The notes under the pieces were generated by a model. That model saw only the letters and a program-made list of their open reading frames with translations, made no database searches and was not told where the DNA came from. Below are positions 34,270-46,237 of a stretch of DNA of 64,000 nt, in pieces. Origin of the DNA: Ophiura sarsii (lineage: Eukaryota > Echinodermata > Ophiuroidea > Amphilepidida > Ophiuridae); NCBI GenBank assembly GCA_035610835.1, contig CM069441.1:99631606-99695605 (forward strand). Reading direction: 5' to 3'. Within the stretch, counting starts at the first letter, position 1. Each line of letters opens with the position of its first letter. Position numbers and translations under genes: made by a program.

Positions 34270-35165
34270 TAGCACAATCCCGTCGGCCCGACGTCGGCTT
34301 TTGGTCAGTACCGTCGGCTGGACGTCGTGTCTTTATTTGGACGTCCATTGAACGTCGGCACAGCGTTGGTATTTATGGGCTTAGAAAACGTCAGTCTGTT
34401 GACGTTGTCAGAACGTCCGGTGTAAGTCGGATACAATACGTTGGCCTACTACCGTTGTATGGACGTCGGTTGTAGGTCGGCAAAAAAACGTAATTATGTT
34501 GGTCTCATTGGGAATGTCCCCTAAACGTCGGCTCGACGTTAGACAAACATGGTTTACAAACCGTCGGCTCAATAACGTTGTACTGAGGTCTTTTTTAGGC
34601 CAACTGCAGAACGTCGGCGTATTGCCGTCAAATTGACGTCGGCTTGACGTTAGACAAACATGGTTTACAAAACGTCGGATCAATAACGTTGTATTGAAGT
34701 CTTTTTTAGGCCAACTGTAGAACGTCGGCGTAATGCCGTCAAATTGACGTCGGCTCGACGTTAGACAAACATGGTTTAAAACACGTCGGCTCAATAACGT
34801 TGTATGGAGGTCATTTTTAGGCCAACTGTAGAACGTCGGCCCATTGCTGTCAAATTGACGTCGGCTCGACGTTAGACAAACATGGTTTACAAAACGTCGG
34901 CTTAATAACGTTGTATGGAGGTCATTTTTAGGCCAACTGTAGAACGTCGGCCCATTGCTGTCAAATTGACGTCGGATTAACGTCGCCAGAAAGATCACTT
35001 CTGCAGCAAATAAAGTCTTATTATGGATGTCTTCTTAACGTCGGCCTGACGTTGGTCAAACATGGCCTACATACGTCGTTACATTGACGCTTTAAGGACA
35101 TCGTCTTCAGGTCAAGTACAGAACGTCGGCATTCTGCTGTCGAATGGACGTCGGCTATAGGGCGC
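34270..35165. repeat. GC-rich ACGTCGG minisatellite with 111-bp higher-order unit
   Basis: GACGTCGG/AACGTCGG occurs every 15-40 bp over about 900 bp. Between about 34500 and 34990 this resolves into a unit repeating at exactly 111 bp (gttagacaaacatggtttac at 34538, 34649, 34760, 34871). Because 111 is divisible by 3, the - strand stays open for 196 codons with a 37-residue repeat. Nothing else suggests that this is translated. It stands out from AT-rich surroundings by its CpG density. Confidence 0.85.
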
Positions 35166-35500
35166 TGACATGTCAGATGATATTGATTTTGCAGCGTGAC
35201 ATGACTGACATCTATAATGTGCCAGGATATAAATAATTATTTGTTGCCTTCATTTGATTATCGAGTATTATTTGTAATGAGATTAAGGAAAGGAGTGTTC
35301 CTAATAGCATTTAAAAAATACAAACAGAAAAAGTACGCATTTGACAACTTGATCATGGCAATTAATTTGTTTTAATTTCGTTATAAAAGGTCCGACTGAT
35401 TGATATAATATTTTTAATTTGGCTGAGTCAATGAGATAATTCAATAATGTATATATTAATATTAACGACTGTTAATGAAATTGGCGACTAATTGGTCCGT
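35166..35500. other. Spacer, nothing recognised
   Basis: AT-rich, no feature supported. Confidence 0.35.
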
Positions 35501-35767
35501 CTAAACACCGTCCACGTGGCTAATAGTAATACGTATTATGGTTTACCATATAAAAACCCCAGATTGTTCATAAACCTTTCACAATTTAAAAAGTCTATCT
35601 CAAGGATAACGGAGCCGATACTAAATACTAGGCATGTTTGTACTTATTTAAATGCATTTCTCATGGTAATTTCAAATATGGTAATGAAAATCAATATATT
35701 GGATATTTTTGAAACATTTTGTGAAATTTTGGAATGTCGTCTGCAGACGCCTGCCGCGTGGAAACTG
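35501..35767. mobile_element. CACTTTCCAC-family MITE, reverse copy
   Basis: It ends gtctgcagacgcctgccgcgtggaaactg followed by TTAA (35768-35771). The other end, taaacaccgtccacgtggctaatag, is a diverged match to the family terminus, and its TTAA has decayed. Same family as 8179-8420 and 42747-43206, in opposite orientation. Confidence 0.65.
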
Positions 35768-35771
35768 TTAA

Positions 35772-36710
35772 GCAATTCATAGTTATATTCAGGCTGTGAA
35801 AACAGTGACTGTATTTTATAATGGTGTAACTGTTGGGAGCGCTATTGGCTAATAGTATTTTATCACGATATATATCTTCATCATATCAATCTTCCGACTC
35901 CACTAATTTAAATTATCAAATTAAGAATTTCTTATAAGTCCGTGTAGATGTTTTTCTTTTAATGTCACATTCAAGATCATGCTGCATCAGAGCGACCACG
36001 AATGGGTCAAAAGTCTTTATTCATAATTAATTAGCGACGACAAACTGGAATAGTAACTGTTGATTGAGCCATGTGATCATGTGATATGACAATATGAGTG
36101 ACATTTTTAGGAAGAACTACAGACAATACACGTAATTAAATATACTTTATAATAGCTATTCCAAATTGTGAATTAGAGCATTAGAGTCGGATGTTTGAGG
36201 TATTTTAATGTGATCACGAATCAATATATATGATAATTATTTTCGAGGCAAATAACTATAGGGTTAAAGTAAAGTGAGCCTTATAAAGATGCATACAAAA
36301 CAAAAACAAATGAACAAACAAACACACACAATAAACAATCAAAACACCAATAAAGGCCAGCAAACAACGATAATAAACACATTGTTAGTCCACAACTTAA
36401 AACGTTTATTTGATTCTAATGATTTAACGCTCGTCCTCCTTTGGGTGGGGGAGGGGTGTGGCGTACCACCATGGTGAAATTCTGATATTTGGAACATTTT
36501 GGGGAATGTTTTAATTTTGGTCTATAATTATAGCCACTACAGCGAATACGGCAGGATTTTGAGGTGTCGGCCATGTTTAGAAACCTCATCATTTGACGTC
36601 ATGCGTGGGGTGTTTGTTATTGTTTTAGTATGTATGGAAACAGGGTACTTCTAGCTAAACAATGGTACCCAAATAAGTATCTGTGCATCTCGGTTTGGAT
36701 TTTTAACAAT

Positions 36711-36742
<32 letters not shown>

Positions 36743-37400
36743 ACCTACCACATTCTACGGGTGAATGAAACTCTCAGGTAGGATCGGTCGGATGGTTTTT
36801 TTCTTCAAAAATCTAGTGAACCGTTTTTGAAGGAACAAAAATCAAATTGTGTCACAATTCTTATTAAATTTCCCCCCCCCCCCCCCCCCCCCGCCCCCTC
36901 CCTTAGGTTAGCAGTGTTATAAAAACGTCCCAGGAGGACTAGGTTTTAACGAATACATGAATAATTCCAACACAATGCCTACACCACGTGTAATCTATAA
37001 TAAATCCCGAATGGACCTACAATCCCAACAAACGGGAATGATTGTGCCGTCACGTGTGAAACGTGTATACGTGTACTTATTGTTATTGCTATCTACTGAA
37101 GATAGCAGATAAAAACTGTTTAAAGAAGAGAGGTCAAATCTGATTACTTCTCTTTTGTGTGGAATGGAGGGGAACACTTATCAATTGTGAAAAACAGACA
37201 GGTCCAGATATATCTATTTTTACTATCATTTTGGCTTGGAGTTTTTACCCGATTAAAGGGAAATAGAGGTCGTCTGATAATTTGTAACTATTTACACCGT
37301 AAAGTAACTTCTATAAACTTGGCAGTCATTAAAAAGGCTGCTTATAATACAATTATAAGTCAATACGATCGCCACTGTTCTAAACTTCGGACTATGTTCC
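35772..37400. other. Spacer with C tracts
   Basis: No gene supported. C runs occur at 36712-36742 and about 36872-36892. Confidence 0.4.
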
Positions 37401-37407
37401 TTATTAA

Positions 37408-37505
37408 TAAGATAAACTTGTGATTGCATCATGGTTTACATACGTCAACAATAATTGAGATAAACTTGTGATTGCATCATGGTTTACATACGTCAACAAT
37501 AATTG
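37408..37505. repeat. 49-bp tandem duplication
   Basis: gataaacttgtgattgcatcatggtttacatacgtcaacaataattg occurs twice, essentially identical. Confidence 0.85.
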
Positions 37506-37974
37506 TTGTTGCATGTATAGCCTACATGAATATCTGCAATATACTTTTGACTTCAGAGACATGTCCAAGTACTGCTTCATTAACACACTGTTAATGTGAA
37601 TGTGTGCAACTAATGGAGTTTTATCCAGGATTATCCATCTTCGCGAAATGCCTTCTGTCGCAAAATCTGTAAGTGTGCAGTGATCAAATGGATGTTGTTA
37701 TGACGTAATCTTCAGATCAATTTCACTCATTCATCATGTACCTTTAACCCAGCTAAATCTCACTCTCACTAAATCTCACGTGCCGCTGCATTGCCTCGAT
37801 GACGTCACCTACCGTAGGCATATGTTGGCAGGAAGTTGCTGCCCGCATATGCCCCCCTCCCCCGATACAGGCGCGTACGCAGGATTTTGTGAAGGGGGGT
37901 GTTTTATAAATATTGATATAATTATTTCACTATCCATGCCTGCGCGAAGCGCTTGCCGGGACACGCCTGCGTGT

Positions 37975-38145
37975 CCCGGGGGCGATTTTTTTTTACTAGT
38001 AAACATTTGTAAAATTTATTTATTTCGTTTTAACAAGCAAAACTCACTGAATAAAATGATTTTTCAAAAAAAAAAAAAAAAGTCAACTGATTTTACATGT
38101 GAGCCCATTCAAATGTTTACTAGTAAAAAAAAAATCGCGTCCCGG
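37975..38145. repeat. Inverted repeat around actagtaaacatttg
   Basis: cgatttttttttactagtaaacattt and aaatgtttactagtaaaaaaaaaatcg, each next to tcccggggg, form arms about 30 bp long separated by about 100 bp with an A16 run. It is probably a decayed foldback element. Confidence 0.55.
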
Positions 38146-38211
38146 GGGGGAGTTCGAGGGGGGTATCCCCCCTCGACGCCAGAAGGTTTTTTTTAAAGCC
38201 ATATTAGTTAA

Positions 38212-38585
38212 AGGCATATTATGTGATCTTTTCCAGAGAGCGCCCTCTATTCATGATTTTTTTTTAGAAAGTAGATTTTCTTGCAGATTTACATTTCCGA
38301 TCATAAATCATACATACATTCCAAGTTACAGAGCGATACGATTCCTAATTACCTCAAAATCATGGTTTTAGAGTGAATTTAGAGTGAAAAATATAAACTG
38401 TCGGGATTCCGATAGTTTATTTTCACTCTAAAACCATGATTTTGAAGTAATTAAGAATCGTATCGCTCTGTAACTTGGAATGTATGCATGATTTATGATC
38501 AGAAATGTAAATCTGCAAGAAAATCTGCTTTCTATTTTTTTTTCGATGTTGAGGGCGTTCCCTGGAAAGATCACATAATATACCT
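38212..38585. mobile_element. 374-bp nearly full palindrome MITE at TTAA
   Basis: TTAA (38208-38211, 38586-38589) bounds arms of about 175 bp: AGGCATATTATGTGATCTTT and its complement ...CATAATATACCT. The arms match throughout (tacattccaagttacagagcgatacgat...), leaving a loop of about 20 bp around 38395. AGG start and TTAA target are as for the elements at 3693 and 11287. Confidence 0.85.
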
Positions 38586-38589
38586 TTAA

Positions 38590-39215
38590 ACCATCTTGTT
38601 AAGCTTAAAAAATGAAATATTGAAAATTGCATTTCTAACACTAATGGTCCAGTATGATAATAACGTCCGCCACATAATATTTTGAATTTTTGGTGTGTAT
38701 GGTTTGAGGGTCATAATAATGTTAAAACATTTATTCGCACGGAGCGCACACATTTTTTGAGTTTTGAATAATAATAATAATAATAATAAACTGTCCTGAT
38801 GCCACCTTGTTAAGCTTAAATAATAAAATATTGAAATGAATACGTGGAGCGCGCAAAATTTTTAACTTCTTGAACTAAAATGGTCATGGAAAACTATCCT
38901 GAAGCCATCTTGTCAAGCTTGTATAATGAAACATTGAAACTAATGCGCGCGATGTACGTAAAAATTGATATTTCTAACACTTAAATTGGTCCAACATAAT
39001 ATTTAGAAAATTTGGCATGGTTTGAGGGCCATTATAATGTTGAAACCTGTTGAAAAAGTGAGGGCGAATCGAGCAAAAAATACCCAGTTTTTGAACCAAA
39101 ATGGTCCAGAAAAAACGTTCCTGAAGCTCTCTTGTTCAGCTTGAATATTGAAACATTGGAACTAATACGTGCAAAGCGCGCAAAAATTGGCTAGTTTAAC
39201 ACTAAAATGGTCTAG
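38590..39215. repeat. Diverged tandem array
   Basis: Blocks like gccatcttgttaagctt-aataatgaaatattgaaact(aa)tacgtggagcgcgcaaaaatt start near 38590, 38803, 38905 and 39127. Between them are aNNtggtccagtataacattt and ggtttgagggNcat blocks. Two block types alternate irregularly. Confidence 0.6.
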
Positions 39216-40904
39216 TATAACATTTTTAACGTCCCTCACATTAACATTATGGGGACGTGACCCCATACCCCCCCCCCCCATATGTCCATATACCCTTCCT
39301 CCTCCCCTAGCTCCTTCTTATCCTCTTCCTCCTTCTCCTCCTTTTTTGTAAAACTATTTTTTCAATGGGGGGGGGGGGGTGGGGGCATGGCCTGTTGCCC
39401 CCTGGATACGCCACTGACTGATGAGGGGTACTACGCCTTGAGGTACATTTCTGCTTTAAACAAGCTTCTATATGATACTCCCTCTCCCAAAATATTCCAT
39501 TTTGGGACATAATAATGTCCATGTTATGTAGTTTTTGCAGTGTACGCGCGCGAAAATGTTGCCAAAACTGTTGCCAAAACTGTTGCCAAAACTGTTGCCA
39601 ATGCCAATCTCAACCGACATACAGTCCTTATTGATGGGGCGATCGCCCCCCTTTGGTTACGCCACTGCGTCTCCCCCTGTCTCCGCTGTCCCTTCTCTCC
39701 CCTTCTCTTTTTCCTTCTCCTTTTCCTTCTCTTTTCCTCTCCTTTCCTCTTTTTAATTTTTTTAGGACAGACCCAAGGGGGGTGTTTCACACCCAAAACA
39801 CCCCCCCCCCCTGCGTTACGCGCCTGCCCCGATACGCACAAAAACATAGCCGCGGCGGTTCTTTAAAAGCATGCAGTATAATAATATGCTTAGTTTAGAA
39901 CCAATGTTTTTGATCAGTGGCATAACTGGGATCTTCAATTATGGAAGGGAGACAGGCCTGTGATGGAGGGGATGGGGTGGGGAAACCGATTTGTAATTGT
40001 TGTTGTAAATATTATAAAGACACTAGCAATGAACGACAGAGGAGTGTGGAGTAGCATCGTAGATCGGGGACACGACCCGAATTAAGCAAGTAAGCAAATA
40101 TTATACTTTTTGGGCCCGGCCTTTTGCGGCAGGGGGAATTTCCCCAATGCCCCCCCCCCCCCCCCTTCGGAACCGCGTCAGGATCTATAATCACCATCAC
40201 GCGTGATGTGCGCCTCTTTCAAATAATGGTGAAAACGACTTCCCAGCTTTAAAAGAACCGATTAAATTTCAGTCAATATCAATCAGTTTCGATGTTGACC
40301 CGTCATCGTTAATGTTATACGGCTAGCAAGACAACTATCCAGAACCATGAGAACATAGAGCTTTCCTTCGTTGCGGTGTCGAAACTTGAATTCCACGCTA
40401 TATTATACTAACATATCATTAATTTAACCTATAATTATCACTCTAAAGTCCAAAAAGTTTGCGTTTGGTCACTATTAGGCCTACTTATAATTGAATCAAA
40501 TGTATCTATTTATCTTATGTTAACATCGATTGCAGTGGGGGTTTCCTGTGAATATATTCGCCTCTTCTTACACGCGCACCCTTTTTATTATAGACAAGCT
40601 TCGGATATTTAGGCACGTGTTACGTTAGCTTGACTGAAATAAAATTGTAGGCCTACTTTGACCAACTAAATACATAGTTGTATTACCATAAATCCATGAT
40701 TCTACTGTTGGTCTAATTCTTTGTCCGTGTGGTGCTCCATGTCTGAAAGGAATTTCCCACTAACGGCCGGCACTACCAATTAGTTATAAAATGATCGTGA
40801 TGTCAAATATGTAAGCTGTAACCTCTATGTATTAACAAAAGTCGTTGAATTTTCGAACTAGGATATGCCCCCCCCCCCCCCCTCAAAACTAGAAAAAAAT
40901 GTCA
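39216..40904. other. Low-complexity and dispersed-repeat region
   Basis: Holds C/G tracts (39267-39278, 39367-39379, 40151-40164), a 15-bp array ttgccaaaactg x4 (39558-39600), copies of the TACGCCACTG terminal motif at 39406 and 39658, and the dispersed segment gccaatctcaaccgacat (39601), which recurs at 46412. No gene is supported. Confidence 0.5.
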
Positions 40905-41395
40905 ATTTGGAACTCATTTGGTGCGATCTGGTGTATACTGTACTTTTGACCACCTCTTCATTTCCAATAAATATGTTTGTTTGGTTTTTTATCAATGCAC
41001 AAGTTGAACATATATATTATACTGATATATTTTTGATTTAAGTGTAGATGGTTTAAAAGCTCGAATGGGGGGGGGGCCTCAGAATTTGATTTTTTCTTCT
41101 TCAATTTTCGAACTCATTTAGTGCGATCTTTTGACCAAATAACGTGTTATCGAAAAGCTACCTCTTAGCTTCATTTTCAATCAATATATAGGCCTATTTG
41201 TTATCAATGCAAGAAAGAAGTTTAGCATATATACTGATACTGATATTTTCTTAATTTAAGTATAGATTTCCGAACCCATTTGGTGCGATTTGGTATGCAC
41301 TTTGAGCAATATTTTTATTGAAAAGCAATCACTTTATTTCCGATCAATATTGGCTTTTTTAAATATAGGCCTATGCCAGAAAGGAGTTATACTCT
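40905..41395. repeat. Three diverged tandem copies of about 165-198 bp
   Basis: Units start with (g)aactcatttggtgcgatct at about 40911, 41110 and 41272 and share tattNattgaaaagc, ttatcaatgcaagaaagaagt and gtatagat blocks. Divergence is substantial, so the array is old. Confidence 0.6.
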
Positions 41396-42180
41396 ATAGT
41401 TACCTTCAAAATATCAGATTTCTCGGCAACGTACGTACGCGTATACATATTCCGACCAACTAACAATAAACTCCAAACGCTCTTAGTCTTAGTCCTTCGC
41501 ATGCCTCCCCGCCCGCCTTTTCGTACCCCCCCCCCTTTTTTTAACATCGTTTGTCCCCTCTTCTTCCTCTCTTTCCCTTTTCCTTATTTTTTCCTCCATT
41601 TTCTCCCTTTTTCTTCCCCCTCCCCCCCCCCCCCCCCCCCCCCCCCTGTGTCAGCGCACGGACCGCCCTGCCAAAACCCAAAGGGCACGGTCCGTGCCAA
41701 AGTGCTATATATCTCAACTTTGCGCGAAGCGCGAAATGTTGCAAGTGACACACACGGAGACGATTATTCTCTGACCTCCTTGATAAATTGTACACCCGAT
41801 TATACATGTCAGGGTCCCATTTAGGGTCCCATAGTTAACTATTTGACGGAAGATTGAAGAACATACTGTGAATAGCTAAATCGGTTGTGTAAGAAACATT
41901 GCATAATACTGTTTAATATATGAACCTTAGCAACTATTGTTTAAAACATTACACAATTGTGTACATTTTCTCCCAACTTCATGTAAACTTTTACAAGGTT
42001 GTGCAATATTTTACACAAGTTGTGTACTTTTTTTCAAACAACCCGTTGCTAGGTTGGTGTGGTTGTATAACGTCTATTACAACAGAAGTAAGGCTATACC
42101 TATCATGTCTTAATGTAGGCCTATTGGATCGTGGAACGCGCGAGTTTATCCATTTGTAAAACTTATAAAACTTCCACATA
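41396..42180. other. Spacer with a CT-rich, C-tract segment
   Basis: CT-rich 41500-41650 with a C tract at about 41622-41646. No gene is supported. Confidence 0.4.
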
Positions 42181-42554
42181 AGGCCAAATAAAAAAAATAC
42201 TAGTTTCTCGTCCCCGCCCGCTTCCTGTTTGCCTGCCGCCTCCTTTTTTTATAATTGTTTTTTTCAATATTTTTTTTTAATTTCTTTTTTTTTAAACCCC
42301 CAAAACACTTTTTAACCAGTTTTCTACAAAGTTGTAGCCAATACAAGTCTGAAACGGTGTTAGAAAAGGTGGCTGTCATTAAAGAAACAACAGCAACTGG
42401 AAAAAAGGTCGAACGCGGAAGTTTTGTGTGTGGAAAATCAGTCCGCCATTTTGGATCCGCCAATTTTAAGAAAAAAAGAAAAAAGAAAAAAGGGCCTCCT
42501 CCTTCCTTTTTTCAAAAAGCCCGGACGAGAAACTGGTGTTTTTTTATTTGGCCT
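42181..42554. mobile_element. 374-bp MITE, AGGCCAAATAAAA ends
   Basis: AGGCCAAATAAAAAAAATAC and its complement ending ...TTATTTGGCCT (42554) form arms of about 35 bp, including agtttctcgtcc / ggacgagaaact. No target duplication is clear. Confidence 0.65.
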
Positions 42555-42746
42555 AATCCCAAGTCAAAACGACTCTTATTGCCCGAACGGACTTTTCAAC
42601 CGAATACCTATACTGTTATACAAACTCCAGAATTAAAAAAATGATTCGCCGAATTCGAATTTAAAAGCTGTAAGACTGAAAGTTTGGGTTGGTGGTTATG
42701 GAAAGTATCGCCGACATTAGAATATGAATTATTCTTAGACCGTTAA

Positions 42747-43206
42747 CACGGCTTTCCACGCGGCACCGGCAGGAGGCGTCTGCAGATGACATTCCAAAAT
42801 GTCACGAATAAATGATTAAAAAATGTCAACATTATTGAATTTCATTACCATATTTGACAAATGCCTTAAAATACATACACATAGGCCTATGCTTTAGTAT
42901 AAATTATTGGTTCAGTATAATCCTTGAGATAGACTTTGACAACATGGGAAATACTTGTGGCAGGAGACTGGGAAACGAATTTCAGATGCTTTACCATGCG
43001 AGGTCTTGTGGCCCAGTGGATAAGGCGCGGTTGCCAAGCAAGCAACAGATCCTGGGTTCGATTCCCCGGCGAGATCGTTTTCCCATTATTGTCTCTTTTC
43101 TACCCCGACGGCGAACCTGTTTAAAAATATTTATAATTAACATGGGAAAGGTTGCTGAATATAATCTGTTTTGCATACGGTAAAACTAACAGCCGCGTGG
43201 AAAGTG
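42747..43206. mobile_element. CACTTTCCAC-family MITE at TTAA, interrupted by a SINE
   Basis: TTAA (42743-42746, 43207-43210) flanks ends CACGGCTTTCCACGCGGC and GCCGCGTGGAAAGTG. Body blocks match the 242-bp copy at 8179. The extra length is explained by the tRNA-derived insert at 42952-43138. Confidence 0.8.
42952..43138 (+). mobile_element. tRNA-derived SINE nested in a MITE, 11-bp duplication
   Basis: The direct repeat AACATGGGAAA (42941-42951, 43139-43149) flanks 187 bp absent from the sister MITE at 8179. The insert carries a tRNA-like part (about 43010-43075): A box TGGCCCAGTGGATAAGGCG, an anticodon-like stem GTTGC-CAAGCAA-GCAAC, and B box GGTTCGATTCC. An 11-bp duplication and internal pol III boxes are what LINE-mobilised SINEs show. 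Confidence 0.75.
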
Positions 43207-43210
43207 TTAA

Positions 43211-44108
43211 GACGGGATGCCGCAGATGTGACAGTATATTGTAGGTGTAAACTTAAGTAAATTTTACCCCCGGCTCTCGCATTTCGAGGAATATTGTTTA
43301 CCATGGGGCTATTTTTTATGGGGGCCGGTTGGGGAGGGCGGGCTAGTCAAATAACACTGAGGGCTCCTCTTGTCTGACCCCACCCATCCTAATACGCCAC
43401 CTAGGAGCAAAACATTCCGTCGCCGATGGCAGTGACTCTATCGATGGGAACTTTGCAGTTAGATGTTTAGTTACACCCCTGCCATAAACGATCGCGGCCC
43501 ACATAATTTGGCCGTCAGAAAAACTTGTAAGGAACATGTATCCATACTATAAATGCACATTGTCTCCCCGTCCGTATGGTGTGATATTTCTCTTCTCATT
43601 CTTTCCTTCTAATTTGTAATACAATGGATACACGGTGTAAAATAGTGTAGGGCCTACTCCAAGTAAAACAATCTGCATATGAACAATATCATGAAACAGA
43701 AACCGCTCTTCTCCAATGACATTCTCACAGCTCTCAACAATTAATGGACAAATTGCAGGCTTAATTCTCCTGGATCTAAGTCAGGAGTGGGCAACCTTTT
43801 TGAATGAATGGGCCAGATATAAGGAGTGAAAAATTAACTGGGCCGCACATAACGAAATTTTGTAGCAATGGCCTGCTGTTGATTTCAAACCTTTGAATCC
43901 GAAGACTTTCAAGCATGCAAAGTGTGTGTGCTTAATAATCTATCTTCAGAAAAACGTAACCTCAATACAGTTCAGATGCCAGTGACGGTATTCATATTGG
44001 GGGTGGGGGGGGGGGGGGGGGGGGTGGGGGGGGGGGCAATAATGAAAGCCGATAAGATTGTTCTGAGTCAAGCAATGCGCGCGCGCGTAGCGAGTGAACA
44101 TTGTCGAC
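43211..44108. other. Spacer with a possible hAT end
   Basis: At 43783 CAGGAGTGGGCAACCTTTTT resembles a hAT terminal repeat, but the partner end was not found. A G-rich tract lies at 44001-44036. No gene is supported. Confidence 0.4.
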
Positions 44109-44112
44109 TTAA

Positions 44113-45128
44113 GGTTGGTGTCAACCCTGTTTGGCGCCAAATTTATCAAGCACTGTAACTTTTAAATTATAAATGTGATGTACATAAAAGTATACATTTT
44201 TTGTAATGAAATGAGTCAGAGAATCCATTTTTGGTATCAAATTTTACTAAAATTAGTGATTTTTACATTTTTGCCCAAAAATCACCTTTTTGGCGCCAAC
44301 AAATTTCAGACAACCTAACAATATCAGTTTTTGATTAAAAATTCCAAAATTTCACCAAAATCATCTAAAATCAATTATCTAGGAGCGATTTTTTTTTTTT
44401 CGCTTAAAATTTGTTTGTTTTGAAAATATTGACCAAAAAGTGCCAAAAACATTTTTTTTTCTCAAAAATCTCATTTTAGGCACTTTTTGGTCAATATTTT
44501 CAACACAAACAAATTTTAAGCCAAAAAAAAAAATTCGCTCCTAGATAATTGACTTTGTTTGAATAATTGACTTAGTGATTTTTACATTTTTGCCCAAAAA
44601 TCACCTTTTTGGCGCCAACAAATTTCAGACAACCTAACAATATCAGTTTTTGATTAAAAATTCCAAAATTTCACCAAAATCATCTAAAATCAATTATCTA
44701 GGAGCGATTTTTTTTTTTTCGCTTAAAATTTGTTTGTTTTGAAAATATTGACCAAAAAGTGCCAAAAACATTTTTTTTTCTCAAAAATCTCATTTTAGGC
44801 ACTTTTTGGTCAATATTTTCAACACAAACAAATTTTAAGCCAAAAAAAAAAATTCGCTCCTAGATAATTGACTTTAGATGATTTTGGTGAAATTTTGGAA
44901 TTTTTAATCAAAAACTGATATTGTTAGGTTGTCTGAAAATTGTTGGTGCCAAAAAGGTGATTTTTGGGCAAAAATGTAAAAATCACTCATTTTAGTAAAA
45001 TTTGATACCAAAAATGGATTCTCTGACTCATTTCATTACAAAAAATGTATACTTTTATGTACATCACATTTATAATTTAAAAGTTACAGTGCTTGATAAA
45101 TTTGGCCCAAACAGGGTTGACACCAGCC
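44113..45128. mobile_element. 1,016-bp palindromic element at TTAA with internal 319-bp duplication
   Basis: TTAA (44109-44112, 45129-45132) flanks ends GGTTGGTGTCAACCCTG and CAGGGTTGACACCAGCC. The arms (about 150 bp) match almost completely. The middle contains two nearly identical 319-bp direct copies (44255-44573, 44574-44892), each itself a hairpin around agtgccaaaaaca...aggcactttttggtcaa. Confidence 0.85.
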
Positions 45129-45132
45129 TTAA

Positions 45133-46237
45133 AAGGGCAGTGTCAACCCGGCACTTGTTTCAAAAAATGAATTTCACATTTCTCTATTATTTCATACTTT
45201 TATATGTAGGCCTATTCTATCATTACCATCATAAGTTACTAATCGGAAGCGATTATTTCCCGTTCTTTTGGGTGATTTAAAATTGTTGTTTTGGTAAGTT
45301 TGAGTCAGGAAAAATGTGCATGGTTATTTGGCGGGAATTTAGCGGAGTTCCGCGATTTTCAAATGCTGCGACAGCTGTTCGATCATTGCGTCGCGCGCTG
45401 AATCTTCCCGTGCGTAATACTAGACGCGCCGCTTAATATCCGCGGCGTAGACGCAAAAACAAAAGAGCGCAAAACAATGTCTAAAAATGTAAACCAATCT
45501 TACGATCATTTAAATTTCAGTTTTCTTCCAATTTCTTCACATTGTGACAATGTAAATTGAATCTGATAGTTTATTTTGATTGTTCATAATAGTACTCGCC
45601 TTAGTTTTAGGTCACGCCCTTGTATTCCATGAACATTTAGCTTTAAATGGTGGAAAATGTCAATATTTTTAGTAAATCGATGTTTTCTAGAAGTTCAAAT
45701 TTGAAGGAATTTTAGGATTTTTCAGACAACATAGTAAAAAAATATCAAACTATCACTCAGGTAAGCTTATACCATTGTGTAGACTGTAGAGGACTTTCAG
45801 CGCTAGGAGGCTATTTTTTATTTTTTCGATCATGGATTTTAAACTCGAGATATGCATCCATTTTTAGCGAAATGTTTGCAAAAAAACACGACTTTTACAC
45901 TTTAACGTTTTTAGCAATATTTCCAAAACTAAGCCTTATTTTGGAAAAAGACAAAATTGCCTCCTAGACAAAATTGTCTTGTTTACAAAAATGTTTATTA
46001 GAACAAATTATCATTTTTTATTTTATAGTTATGCGCTGTCTGAAAAATTTGGGGTAAAAATATCGCTTTTTGGTTCATTTCTCAAAATTTAGTTTATTTG
46101 GTATCACATTGATATCACCATCGGATTCCTTATCAAATGTCCTTTCTATAAATGTATCATATAGGCCTACTTTTATTCAATATTCTCTAACTTAGAAGCA
46201 AAAGTTGATCATCAAAATAATAGGGTTGACACTTCCC
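45133..46237. mobile_element. 1,105-bp element sharing a TTAA with its neighbour
   Basis: It starts AAGGGCAGTGTCAACCC directly after TTAA 45129-45132 and ends AGGGTTGACACTTCCC before TTAA 46238-46241. Its ends share GTGTCAACCC with the element at 44113. It has no intact open frame, so it is nonautonomous. Confidence 0.7.

Noticed and set aside
34408..34998. 196-residue - strand frame with 37-residue repeats
   Set aside because: The repeat unit (111 bp) is a multiple of 3, so openness is expected. There is no splice or start context, and the surrounding minisatellite extends beyond the frame.
42255..42644. 129-residue + strand frame rich in Phe and Lys
   Set aside because: It is low complexity inside a MITE with AGGCCAAATAAA ends.
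43010..43075. Functional tRNA-Ala(AGC)
   Set aside because: The anticodon stem pairs, but the base before the anticodon is A instead of T, the T arm is one base off, and the sequence is inside a SINE with an 11-bp duplication.
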